Source: Bifidobacterium breve (lineage in GTDB: Bacteria; Actinomycetota; Actinomycetes; Mycobacteriales; Mycobacteriaceae). From it: a stretch of 7,981 nt of DNA. This document shows, piece after piece, positions 1-6,399 of the stretch. How positions within the stretch are numbered: position 1 is the stretch's first letter; every line of letters starts with the position of its first letter. The position numbers were made by a program, and so were the translations under genes. The notes beneath the pieces were generated by a model that was not told where the DNA came from, ran no database searches, and saw only the letters and a list, made by a program, of their open reading frames with translations. The stretch covers positions 1-7,981 of the forward strand of contig CAMCWJ010000126.1 of assembly GCA_945882475.1 (NCBI GenBank), in the 5' to 3' direction.

Positions 1-1449
1 GTTCATCTGGCCCAGGCCGATGGCGTGGGCCTCGCTGTTGCCCTTCTCGATGGACGGCACCGAGGTGATGCTGGTTTGGTCGCTGACCGCTGTCAGCCCC
101 CGGATCGCCACCTCGATGGTCTGGGCGAAGTCCGGTGAATCCATCGCCTTGGCGATGTTCAGCGAGCCCAGGTTGCACGAAATGTCCCTACCCACTTCGG
201 AGTACGACAGGTCGTCGTTGAATCGCGACGGTGTAGACACCTGCAGGATCTCCGAGCACAGGTTTGAGTGGGTGATCTTGCCGTCGATGGGGTTGGCCCG
301 GTTCACGGTGTCCTCAAACATGACATAGGGGTAGCCCGACTCGAACTGCAACTCGGCCAGTGTCTGGAAGAACTCGCGCGCCTTGATCTTGGACTTGCGG
401 ATCCGCGCGTCGTCGACCATCTCGTAGTACTTCTCGGTGACCGAGATGTCAGCGAACGGAACCCCGTAAACGCGCTCGACGTCGTACGGCGAGAACAGGT
501 ACATGTCCTCGTTGTTCTTGGCCAACTCGAAGGTGATGTCCGGGATCACCACACCCAGGGACAGCGTCTTGATCCGGATCTTCTCGTCGGCGTTCTCCCG
601 CTTGGTGTCCAGGAAGCGGTAGATGTCGGGGTGATGGGCATGCAAATACACCGCGCCGGCGCCCTGGCGTGCACCCAACTGGTTGGCGTAGGAGAACGAG
701 TCCTCCAGCAGCTTCATGATCGGGATGACACCGGAGCTCTGGTTCTCGATATTCTTGATCGGCGCGCCGTGCTCACGAATGTTGCTCAGCAGCAACGCGA
801 CTCCGCCGCCACGCTTGGAGAGTTGAAGCGCGGAGTTGATCGATCGGCCGATCGACTCCATGTTGTCCTCGATGCGGAGCAGAAAACAGCTCACCGGCTC
901 GCCTCGCTGGGCCTTACCGGAGTTGAGGAAGGTCGGGGTGGCGGGCTGGAACCGCCCGTCGATGATCTCGTCGACCAACTTCTCGGCCAGCGTGGTGTCG
1001 CCGGCGGCGAGAGTCAGCGCGACCATCACCACGCGGTCCTCAAAGCGCTCCAGGTAACGCTTTCCGTCGAAGGTCTTCAGGGTGTAGGACGTGTAGTACT
1101 TGAACGCCCCGAGGAACGTGGGGAACCGGAACTTCTTGGCATAGGCGCGATCGGTCAGTGTCTTGATGAAGTTGCGGGAGTACTGGTCGAGAACCTCACG
1201 CTCGTAGTAGTTCTCCCGGATGAGGTAGTCGAGCTTCTCGTCCTGATTGTGAAAGAAGACGGTGTTCTGGTTGACGTGCTCCAGGAAGTACTGGCGCGCG
1301 GCGAGAACGTCCTTGTCGAACTGGATTTCGCCATTGGGGCCGTACAGATTGAGCATCGCGTTGAGAGCGTGGTAGTCCATCTCTCCGGGGAGCGCCTGCA
1401 CCGGCGCCGCAGCGGCTACCGGTTCTGCAGCAGTGACAGTTGGTGACAT
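1..1449 (-). CDS. nrdE: Class Ib ribonucleoside-diphosphate reductase, large (alpha) subunit NrdE, 3' end cut by the window
   Basis: This cytosolic subunit reduces ribonucleoside diphosphates to deoxyribonucleotides using a radical supplied by NrdF. The visible 483 codons read continuously to the window edge. By comparison with my memory of mycobacterial NrdE (about 700-725 residues), roughly a third is missing, including the C-terminal tail cysteines. Visible catalytic residues are Cys188 in PVSCFLL and Cys425 in ISCNLGSLN, the likely redox-active pair. N396-L-C398-S-E400 carries the thiyl-radical cysteine with its conserved Asn and Glu. The body (for example HALNAML, NQNTVFFHNQDE, YLIRENYYEREVLDQYSRNF) matches mycobacterial NrdE closely. 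The ATG at 1449 gives an N-terminus of the expected kind (a variable Ala/Pro-rich start). It lies inside the end of nrdI, giving a 34-bp overlap that suggests translational coupling. Electrons come from NrdH, encoded upstream. Confidence 0.97.
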   Translation of the reverse strand, partial: MSPTVTAAEPVAAAAPVQALPGEMDYHALNAMLNLYGPNGEIQFDKDVLAARQYFLEHVNQNTVFFHNQDEKLDYLIRENYYEREVLDQYSRNFIKTLTDRAYAKKFRFPTFLGAFKYYTSYTLKTFDGKRYLERFEDRVVMVALTLAAGDTTLAEKLVDEIIDGRFQPATPTFLNSGKAQRGEPVSCFLLRIEDNMESIGRSINSALQLSKRGGGVALLLSNIREHGAPIKNIENQSSGVIPIMKLLEDSFSYANQLGARQGAGAVYLHAHHPDIYRFLDTKRENADEKIRIKTLSLGVVIPDITFELAKNNEDMYLFSPYDVERVYGVPFADISVTEKYYEMVDDARIRKSKIKAREFFQTLAELQFESGYPYVMFEDTVNRANPIDGKITHSNLCSEILQVSTPSRFNDDLSYSEVGRDISCNLGSLNIAKAMDSPDFAQTIEVAIRGLTAVSDQTSITSVPSIEKGNSEAHAIGLGQMN

Positions 1450-1895
1450 GTGTCCTGGTCCTTCCAGAAGTCGATCAGTCCCGCGTGGACGGCGAACACG
1501 TCGTCGACGGTTCCCATGAGTTCGAATCGGTAGAGATATGGCACTGAGCATTTACGCGAGACGACATCGCCCGCGTAACAGAACTCGGCGCCGAAGTTGG
1601 AGTTGCCGGCCGCGATGACACCGCGCAGCAGCGACCGGTTGTGCTCGTTGTTGAGGAATGCGATGACCTGCTTGGGCACGTAGCCCCCGGCCTCGGGGTC
1701 CGGGCCGTTGGCCTTGCCGCCGCCGTAGGTCGGCAGCACCAGCACGTAGGGCTCCTGGACCTCGATGGAGCCGCGCAGCGGGATCCGGACGGCGGGCAGG
1801 CCCAGCTTCAGCATGAACCGGTGGGTGTTCTCCGAGACGCTGGAGAAGTACACCAGCCGCACCGGGCCACCTGACAGGTCGCCCACGGGATCCAT
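1416..1895 (-). CDS. nrdI: NrdI, flavodoxin-like activator of class Ib ribonucleotide reductase
   Basis: NrdI is a small FMN protein. In class Ib systems it supplies the oxidant that assembles the Mn(III)2-tyrosyl radical cofactor of NrdF. The product is 159 residues, close to the roughly 150 I recall for mycobacterial NrdI. Visible landmarks are the phosphate-binding loop SSVSENT (18-24), the second flavin loop TYGGG (56-60), and the segment GNSNFGAEFCYAGD (97-110), which is diagnostic of NrdI. The ATG at 1895 gives a short N-terminal lead (MDPVGDL) before the first beta strand. Open frame continues upstream, but only through nrdH sequence, so it is not a credible extension. The start is 14 bp downstream of the nrdH stop with only a weak purine-rich site, and the end overlaps nrdE by 34 bp. 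Function and operon position support each other. Confidence 0.96.
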   Translation of the reverse strand: MDPVGDLSGGPVRLVYFSSVSENTHRFMLKLGLPAVRIPLRGSIEVQEPYVLVLPTYGGGKANGPDPEAGGYVPKQVIAFLNNEHNRSLLRGVIAAGNSNFGAEFCYAGDVVSRKCSVPYLYRFELMGTVDDVFAVHAGLIDFWKDQDTCHQLSLLQNR

Positions 1896-1909
1896 CGCGC
1901 AACGACCCG

Positions 1910-2179
1910 TCAGGCGCTGACTGCGACGCGGTCGGCGGTCGCCGACTCGCCGGCTCCGGAGCCCAGCGCCTTGATCCGGTCCGGCCGGAAGCCCGACCAG
2001 TGCTCGCCGCCGGCGACGACCACCGGGGCCTGCAGATAGCCCAGCGCCATCACGTAATCCCGCGCATCGTCGACCTCGGTGATGTCGACGATCTCGTAGG
2101 ACAGACCCTGCTTGTCCAACGCCTTGTAGGTGGCGTTGCACTGCACGCACGCGGGCTTGGTGTAGACGGTGATGGTCAT
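1910..2179 (-). CDS. nrdH: NrdH, glutaredoxin-like redoxin that reduces NrdE
   Basis: This 89-residue redoxin donates electrons to class Ib RNR and is itself reduced by thioredoxin reductase. The active site is C11-V-Q-C14 after a typical beta strand (TITVYTKPA). The cis-proline is Pro52 (QAPVV), and the NrdH hallmark WSGFRPD sits at 61-67. The ATG at 2179 is preceded by a strong GAGGAG site (2189-2194) with about 9 bases of spacing, which fixes the start. The protein is about ten residues longer than the 79-residue M. tuberculosis form I remember. The extra length is a low-complexity Ala/Ser/Gly tail after residue 73. It is the first gene of nrdH-nrdI-nrdE and is probably transcribed from the 260-bp upstream region that carries two NrdR-like boxes. 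Confidence 0.97.
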   Translation of the reverse strand: MTITVYTKPACVQCNATYKALDKQGLSYEIVDITEVDDARDYVMALGYLQAPVVVAGGEHWSGFRPDRIKALGSGAGESATADRVAVSA

Positions 2180-2276
2180 GCGGTGTGGCTCCTCATGCGG
2201 ACGCGGCGCGGTGGACGGCCGGGCGGTTTTCAGTGGTTCGGGCCGCTCCGGAAGATCCGGTCAGCCAGCGCTTTGG

Positions 2277-2292
2277 ACACTACACCTAGTGG
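2277..2292. promoter_or_regulatory. NrdR box 1, proximal to nrdH
   Basis: The 16-mer acactacacctagtgg matches about 12 of 16 positions of the NrdR box consensus acaCwAtATaTwgtgt, including the outer acac, the CwA and the TwGtg elements. It lies about 97 bp upstream of the nrdH start. On the nrdH strand it contains TAGTGT (2282 to 2277), a possible TANNNT -10, so NrdR binding could block RNA polymerase. It pairs with box 2 at an exact 32-bp centre-to-centre distance. No promoter mapping is available from sequence alone. Confidence 0.68.
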
Positions 2293-2308
2293 GTGACAAA
2301 CCCCAGAG

Positions 2309-2324
2309 GTACAACATGTTCCGA
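2309..2324. promoter_or_regulatory. NrdR box 2, distal and degenerate
   Basis: The 16-mer gtacaacatgttccga keeps the core of the NrdR consensus (CwA-n-AT-n-Tw reads CAACATGTT) but has weak flanks, about 9 of 16 positions. AACATGTT (2313-2320) is a perfect 8-bp palindrome. Its centre (2316.5) is 32 bp, or three helical turns, from that of box 1 (2284.5). Paired NrdR boxes are known to be spaced by about this distance. Alone it would be unconvincing; the spacing is the main argument. Confidence 0.55.
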
Positions 2325-2374
2325 ATAACAATTGTGAAATTCCCTGGTCGTAAGGCCGGTGCGGGCGTCGCCAT

Positions 2375-2401
2375 CGGCGTGTCGCACCTCACAACACGCC
2401 G
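2375..2401 (-). terminator. Hairpin downstream of the FMN reductase gene, possible terminator
   Basis: CGGCGTGT (2375-2382) and ACACGCCG (2394-2401) form a perfect 8-bp GC-rich stem with an 11-nt loop. It lies 38 bp past the stop codon of the minus-strand gene ending at 2439 and before the nrdH promoter. No T-tract follows on either strand, so it would be a U-less, mycobacterial-style terminator at best. It could equally be a protein-binding palindrome. The rest of 2195-2438 holds the NrdR boxes and no gene that I can support. Confidence 0.35.
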
Positions 2402-2438
2402 GGCATAGATCTAGCAGTACCCACCGACAGGCTCCGCC

Positions 2439-2981
2439 TCAGGCGATCTCCGCGGCGAGGCCGGCGACGGCCTGGCGGACCGCATCGACCACCTCCGGGT
2501 TGTCCCCCGGGTGTCGGCCCTCGAAGGAACCCGCTGGCAGGGACAACGTGACCGAATCGAGGACCCGCGGGCCGGCGATTCCGAAGGACTTGCGGGTCTC
2601 GTCGTGCGCCCACACCCCGCCGTATCGCCCGAGTGCGGTGCCGATGACCGCCAGTGGCTTGCCCGTGAGCGCGCCGTTCCCGTACGGCCGAGACAGCCAG
2701 TCGATGGCGTTCTTCAGCACGCCGGGAATGGTGCCGTTGTATTCCGGCGTCACCACCAGTGCGGCGTCGGCGTCATCGGCGGCAGCGCGCAACGCGGCGA
2801 CCGCAGCCGGAGCGTCCGCGGTGTCGATGTCCTCGTTGTAGTGCGGCAGGTCGCCCAGCCCCGGGTAGATCACCGCCGTCACTCCCGCTGGTGTTACCTG
2901 CGTCGCCACCTCGGCCAGCTGCCGGTTGATCGAAGCCGCCCGCAGGCTGCCGACCAGGATGAGAATCGTCTTCGATGTCAT
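2439..2981 (-). CDS. NAD(P)H-dependent FMN reductase family protein (flavodoxin-like fold), Rv3054c-type
   Basis: This is a 180-residue soluble flavoprotein of the NADPH-dependent FMN reductase family, whose members reduce FMN, quinones, azo dyes or chromate with NAD(P)H. Visible landmarks are the FMN-phosphate loop GSLRAASIN (11-19), LPHYNED (45-51), and the family signature TPEYNGTIPG (78-87) followed by VLKNAIDWLSR (88-98). The ATG at 2981 has a GAAGGA site (2986-2991) and shares an ATGA with the stop of the SDR gene upstream. The two are therefore probably co-translated. I recall the M. tuberculosis counterpart (Rv3054c) lying next to nrdH in the same orientation. The physiological substrate cannot be read from sequence. 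Being coupled to an SDR and near a P450, it may supply reduced flavin or handle a quinone-like product; that is inference. Confidence 0.9.
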   Translation of the reverse strand: MTSKTILILVGSLRAASINRQLAEVATQVTPAGVTAVIYPGLGDLPHYNEDIDTADAPAAVAALRAAADDADAALVVTPEYNGTIPGVLKNAIDWLSRPYGNGALTGKPLAVIGTALGRYGGVWAHDETRKSFGIAGPRVLDSVTLSLPAGSFEGRHPGDNPEVVDAVRQAVAGLAAEIA

Positions 2982-3871
2982 GGATTCCTTCGCCCTGAGT
3001 CCGGATCGTGGGGCAACGCTTTCGCGCCGTGCGGTCGCAGCGCCCGGGTGAACACCACGTTGGCCCGGGTCATCGCGAAACTGTAAGGCCGCCAGGCGAA
3101 TCGCTTGAGGGCATAGAGCGCCCGGATGTCTGTCGAGGTGTAGATCAGGAACCGGTTGCGCACCACCCCGGTGAGGATCTTGTCGGCGACCTTCTCCGGG
3201 GAGATGGCATGCCCACTGAACAGTTGCACCAGCCGTTTGACCCGGGGGTGCTCGCGATCCACGCCGGCGATGTCGACGCTCTGCACCAGCGGGGTGTTGA
3301 CCGCACCGGGAACCACGACCGACACACCGATGTCGTGGCGGGCGAGGTCGAAGCGCAGCACCTCGGACAATCCGCGCAATCCGTACTTGCTGGCGCTGTA
3401 GGCGGCGTGCCACGGTAACGCCAGCAGCCCGGCGGCCGAGGAGACGTTGACCAGATGGCCGCCGCGGCCGGCCGCGACCATGTGCGGCAGGAACGTCTCG
3501 ATGATGTGGATGGGCCCCATCAGGTTGACGTCGATCATCGTCCGCCACTGCAGGTGGGTCAGCTGCTCGACGGTCCCCCACGCGGAGACCCCGGCGATGT
3601 TCATCACCATGTCCATCGCCGGGTGGCGGGAGTGGATGTCGGCGGCGAAGTGGGCAACCTCGTGGTAGTCGGTTACGTCGAGCACCCGGTGCTCGGGCAC
3701 CTCGGCGCCGGCCGCGCGCGCGTCGGCCACCGTGGCGGCCAGACCCTCGGCGTTGACGTCGGTCAGGTACAGCTCCGCGCCATCGCGGGCCAGCCGCAGC
3801 GCGGTGGCTCGGCCGATGCCGCTGGCCGCCCCGGTCACCAGGACCCGCTTCCCCGCGAAGCCGTGCTCCAT
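2978..3871 (-). CDS. Short-chain dehydrogenase/reductase (classical SDR), Rv3057c-type
   Basis: This 297-residue oxidoreductase has a Rossmann fold. Cofactor elements are T13-G-A-A-S-G-I-G20 and Asp38 at the end of beta 2 (LYLTDVN), which points to NAD(H) over NADP(H). N91-I-A-G94 replaces the usual NNAG. The catalytic set is Asn116, Ser145, Tyr158 and Lys162 (YSASK). After about residue 250 there is a C-terminal extension rich in Arg and aromatics (for example RALYALKRFAWRPYS), longer than minimal 250-residue SDRs and possibly membrane-associating. The ATG at 3871 is the only good start, because codons before it are GTC/ATC. It lacks a clear Shine-Dalgarno site: the 20-bp gap to tetR holds a GATACC direct repeat (3881-3892) and GAC triplets instead. 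It overlaps the FMN reductase gene by 4 bp. The substrate is unknown; a lipid or steroid-like alcohol or ketone is plausible beside CYP136. Confidence 0.92.
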   Translation of the reverse strand: MEHGFAGKRVLVTGAASGIGRATALRLARDGAELYLTDVNAEGLAATVADARAAGAEVPEHRVLDVTDYHEVAHFAADIHSRHPAMDMVMNIAGVSAWGTVEQLTHLQWRTMIDVNLMGPIHIIETFLPHMVAAGRGGHLVNVSSAAGLLALPWHAAYSASKYGLRGLSEVLRFDLARHDIGVSVVVPGAVNTPLVQSVDIAGVDREHPRVKRLVQLFSGHAISPEKVADKILTGVVRNRFLIYTSTDIRALYALKRFAWRPYSFAMTRANVVFTRALRPHGAKALPHDPDSGRRNP

Positions 3872-3891
3872 GACGACGACGATACCGATAC

Positions 3892-4527
3892 CTAGCCGCT
3901 GGCCTGGCCGCCCCAAAGGGCATGCAGCCAAAGCTTTTCCAGCACCCGCACCGCGCCGTCGAGATCACGGTCGGGCCCGGTGAACATCGAATCCCCCGAC
4001 AGCGTGAACGCGGTGGCGGCCGAGAGCGTGCGCACCAGTGCCCGCACATCGGTGGTGATCGGGTCGGCGGTGCGGCCGGCGATCTCGGCTTCCACGATCG
4101 GCACGATCTGGTCGATGACGGCCTCGTTGAAGCCGTCGAGGATCTCCCGGATCTCGGCGTCGGTGCTACGGGCGCTGTTGCACGCCGAGATCACGGGGTC
4201 GTTGTGGGCGTAAACCGCCGCGGCGCTGCCCACCATCCGGCGAGCGAACTCGGCGGGCGTCTCGTCGTTGCCACGGGGCGCGAAGTGTCCGGTGAGGTCC
4301 TCCAGTTCGGCGGCGACCTCACCGAGGATCTGAGCGAGCACGGCGTATTTGGAGTCGAAGTAGAAGTAGAACCCGGACCGGGCGACTCCGGCCCGATCGC
4401 TGATGGTGCTGACCGACAGTTCGGCGAACGGCTTCTCCTGCAGCAACCCGCGGACCGCGGCGACGATGGCGTGCCGCTGCTTGTCCCCACGGCGCCGGGG
4501 CGCCTCGACGGAGGGTTGCACACTCAC
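3892..4527 (-). CDS. TetR-family transcriptional regulator (EthR-like), Rv3058c-type
   Basis: This is a repressor-type protein of about 211 residues. Its N-terminal DNA-binding domain spans about residues 14-62, with the helix-turn-helix around 38-57 (SVSTISDRAGVARSGFYFYF), followed by DSKYAVL. The FYFYF signature and following residues resemble EthR-like regulators. The C-terminal ligand domain (about 65-211) is mostly helical and has no motif that names a ligand. The start is uncertain. The chosen GTG is at 4527 (VSVQPSVEAPRRR); GTG at 4521, 4542 or 4545 are alternatives, and none has a strong ribosome site. It is first in tetR-SDR-FMN reductase and divergent from CYP136, with a palindrome between them. 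It therefore most likely represses both directions until it binds a P450 substrate-like molecule (inference). Confidence 0.9.
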   Translation of the reverse strand: MSVQPSVEAPRRRGDKQRHAIVAAVRGLLQEKPFAELSVSTISDRAGVARSGFYFYFDSKYAVLAQILGEVAAELEDLTGHFAPRGNDETPAEFARRMVGSAAAVYAHNDPVISACNSARSTDAEIREILDGFNEAVIDQIVPIVEAEIAGRTADPITTDVRALVRTLSAATAFTLSGDSMFTGPDRDLDGAVRVLEKLWLHALWGGQASG

Positions 4528-4561
4528 CTGCCCACCATGCACCACGCCGGGAGAGAAGGGA

Positions 4562-4579
4562 ACTTGACAGTCGTCAAGT
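4562..4579. promoter_or_regulatory. Probable TetR operator between tetR and the P450 gene
   Basis: ACTTGAC (4562-4568) and GTCAAGT (4573-4579) are perfect 7-bp inverted arms around AGTC. This size and shape are typical of TetR-family operators. It sits in the 103-bp divergent gap, 35 bp from the chosen tetR start and 51 bp from the P450 start. Each arm contains a TTGAC -35-like hexamer, one per strand, so bound repressor would cover both promoters. The assignment to the adjacent TetR rests on position only. Confidence 0.7.
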
Positions 4580-4592
4580 CTGCCCGCAAGGT
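4564..4592 (+). promoter_or_regulatory. Candidate promoter of the P450 gene
   Basis: TTGACA (4564-4569) is a consensus -35. At 17-bp spacing lies CAAGGT (4587-4592), a weak -10 that keeps only A2 and T6. The -35 is embedded in the operator palindrome. The start codon is 38 bp downstream, with AGGAGA at 4621-4626. The -35 is good; the -10 is doubtful. Confidence 0.4.
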
Positions 4593-4630
4593 GGGCTGCA
4601 CGCGCCAGTTGTTTCCCGTTAGGAGAGCCG

Positions 4631-6112
4631 ATGGCCACCACCAGCACCCCGCACTACCTGCTCGACCAAGCCCGCCGCAGACTCACCCCCACGCTGAACA
4701 CGATCCCTGGCATGGGCGCCGTCGAAGAACACCTGCGGCAGCGGCAGTGGCCACAGTTCGTCCTCGCCGAACCCCCGGCGGGCAGCGGCCTCAAGCCGGT
4801 GATGGGCGACACCGGTCTGCCGGTCCTGGGCCACCTGATCGAGATCTTCCGCGGCGGGCCGGACTATCTGCTGCAGATGTACCGCCGCAACGGGCCCGTG
4901 CACTACTCGCAGACTCCGGCGCTTAACGCGGTGGCCGCGCTGGGCCCGGACGCCACCCAGTCGGTCTACACCAATAAGACCAAGGACTTCTCGCAGCAGG
5001 CCTGGGAGCCGGTGATCGGGCCGTTCTTCGACCGGGGCCTGATGCTGCTCGACTTCGACGAGCACATGTTCCACCGCCGGATCATGCAGGAGGCCTTCAC
5101 CCGCACCCGGTTGTCGGGCTACGTCGAGCACATCGACCGGGTCGCCGCAGCGGTGGTGGCCGGCGACTGGCCGACGAACAACCCGCGGTTCCTGTTCCAT
5201 CCCGCCGCCAAGGAACTCACCCTCGACATCGCCTCGGTGGTGTTCATGGGCCACGAGCCCGGCGCCGACCACGAACTGGTGACGAAGGTGAACCAGGCGT
5301 TCACCACCACCACCCGGGCCGGCGGCGCGATCATCCGCACGCCCGTCCCGCCGTTCAAGTGGTGGCGCGGCCTGGAAGCCCGAAAGGTGTTGGAGGACTA
5401 CTTCGCCCAGCGGGTTCGCCAGCGGCGCGACAGCGACGGCACCGACATGCTCACCGTGCTCTGCCATGCCGTCGACGCCGACGGCAACAGCTTCACCGAC
5501 GCCGACGTCGTCAACCACCTGATCTTCCTGATGATGGCCGCCCACGACACGTCGACCTCCACGCTGACCACCATGGCCTATCACCTGGCCGCTAATCCGC
5601 AGTGGCAGCAGCGCTGCCGCGACGAGAGCGCCCGGGTGGGCACCGGCCCGCTGGACATCGAGGCGCTGGAGAAACTGGAGACCCTCGATCTGGTGATCAA
5701 CGAGTGCCTGCGACTGGTCACCCCGTTGCCGTTCACCATCCGCAGGGCCGTCCGGGACACCGAGATCCTGGGCCACTACATCCCGGCGGGCACCAACGTG
5801 AACATGTGGCCGGGAATGAATCATCGGTTACCCGAACTGTGGACCGACCCGGAGACCTTCGACCCGGACCGGTTCGCCGAGCCCCGCGCCGAGCACAAAC
5901 GGCATCGCTACGCGTTCACCCCGTTCGGCGGCGGTGCGCACAAATGCATCGGCATGGTGTTCGGGCAGTTGGAGATCAAGACCGTGATGCACCGGATTCT
6001 GACCAACTACCGCCTGGAACTACCGCACCCGGGATACCGGCCGCGCTACGACTACGCCGGCATGCCGGTGCCGATGGACGGGATGCCGATCGTGCTGCGG
6101 CCGTTGGGCTGA
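4631..6112 (+). CDS. cyp136: Cytochrome P450, CYP136 family
   Basis: This is a 493-residue soluble haem-thiolate monooxygenase with no N-terminal membrane anchor. The haem loop is F432-GGGAHKC439-IG, with Cys439 as the iron ligand. The K-helix ExxR is E358-C-L-R361, and a DPDRF meander lies at 411-415. The I-helix oxygen-activation motif is A303-A-H-D-T307, with Ala304 where many bacterial P450s have Gly. The ATG at 4631 follows AGGAGA at 4621-4626. Length, motifs and divergent TetR/SDR neighbours match the CYP136 locus I recall from M. tuberculosis (Rv3059, about 492 residues). Electrons should come from a ferredoxin and reductase not encoded here. The substrate is not known to me for this family; the I-helix resembles the sterol/terpenoid-type P450 branch rather than CYP125/142. 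It ends 6 bp from the convergent regulator gene. The family call is by recognition, not a search. Confidence 0.93.
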   Translation: MATTSTPHYLLDQARRRLTPTLNTIPGMGAVEEHLRQRQWPQFVLAEPPAGSGLKPVMGDTGLPVLGHLIEIFRGGPDYLLQMYRRNGPVHYSQTPALNAVAALGPDATQSVYTNKTKDFSQQAWEPVIGPFFDRGLMLLDFDEHMFHRRIMQEAFTRTRLSGYVEHIDRVAAAVVAGDWPTNNPRFLFHPAAKELTLDIASVVFMGHEPGADHELVTKVNQAFTTTTRAGGAIIRTPVPPFKWWRGLEARKVLEDYFAQRVRQRRDSDGTDMLTVLCHAVDADGNSFTDADVVNHLIFLMMAAHDTSTSTLTTMAYHLAANPQWQQRCRDESARVGTGPLDIEALEKLETLDLVINECLRLVTPLPFTIRRAVRDTEILGHYIPAGTNVNMWPGMNHRLPELWTDPETFDPDRFAEPRAEHKRHRYAFTPFGGGAHKCIGMVFGQLEIKTVMHRILTNYRLELPHPGYRPRYDYAGMPVPMDGMPIVLRPLG

Positions 6113-6118
6113 GCGGCT

Positions 6119-6388
6119 TCAGGCCAGCGAGAGAAAGAGTTTTTCCAGCTCGGCCTCGGTCATCGCGGGCTTACCGTCGACGCCAGCGCCCAGTACGCAT
6201 TCCTTCAGCCCGGTGGCCACGATCTTGAAGCCGGCACGGTCGAGTGCTTTGGACACCGCGGCCAACTGGGTGACCACGTCCTTGCACTCACGGCCACCCT
6301 CGATCATCGCGATGACGCCGGCAAGCTGACCCTGTGCCCGACGCAACCGGTTCAGCACTTCGACAATCGCATCTTCGTCACCAACCAT
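6119..6388 (-). CDS. cstR: CsoR/RcnR-family (DUF156) repressor with CstR-type cysteines
   Basis: This 89-residue all-helical repressor belongs to the copper/formaldehyde/persulfide-sensing DUF156 family. Landmarks are RLRRAQGQLAGV (14-25), GGREC35KDVVTQLAAV, and LKEC64V. Cys35 and Cys64 are 29 apart, like both copper CsoR (Cys36/Cys65) and persulfide-sensing CstR (Cys31/Cys60). The CsoR copper ligand His, four residues before the second Cys, is Gly60 here. There is also no N-terminal RcnR-type His. With the CKDV-TQ wording this points to a CstR-like per/polysulfide sensor that forms a Cys35-Cys64' crosslink. The ATG at 6388 has a strong AGGAGGT (6395-6401) overlapping the stop of the upstream permease gene. 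A palindrome at 6418-6431 suggests autoregulation. The gene symbol is used by analogy with S. aureus cstR, itself linked to tauE. Sensing chemistry is inferred, not shown. Confidence 0.85.
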   Translation of the reverse strand: MVGDEDAIVEVLNRLRRAQGQLAGVIAMIEGGRECKDVVTQLAAVSKALDRAGFKIVATGLKECVLGAGVDGKPAMTEAELEKLFLSLA

Positions 6389-6399
6389 GGCGACACCTC

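Noticed and set aside
268..1446. Long open frame of 392 codons on the plus strand opposite nrdE
   Set aside because: The minus strand here encodes unmistakable NrdE. The plus frame is an antisense shadow in high-GC DNA, with Val/Leu/Asp/Gly-rich sequence and no recognisable motif.
2313..2320. AACATGTT as a LexA/SOS box
   Set aside because: It lacks the mycobacterial TCGAAC-N4-GTTCGA form. Spacing of 32 bp from box 1 fits a second NrdR box instead.
2169..2408. Short plus-strand open frames in the nrdH upstream region as a small gene
   Set aside because: No ribosome site, Arg/Gly/Ser-rich composition, and they overlap nrdH and the NrdR boxes.
3873..3892. GATACC direct repeat and GAC triplets before the SDR start as a regulatory site or further CstR box
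   Set aside because: Only two copies of 6 bp with no palindromic GGGTA partner; too short to support a function.
4619..5824. Open frame of 401 codons on the minus strand opposite the P450
   Set aside because: It is antisense to clear CYP136 coding sequence, is His/Gln/Arg/Val-rich without motifs, and has no ribosome site or neighbours.
6119..6388. Copper-sensing CsoR as the repressor's identity
   Set aside because: The His copper ligand is Gly60 and no copper ATPase or metallochaperone is nearby. Sulfur-linked neighbours fit CstR better. Not fully excluded.
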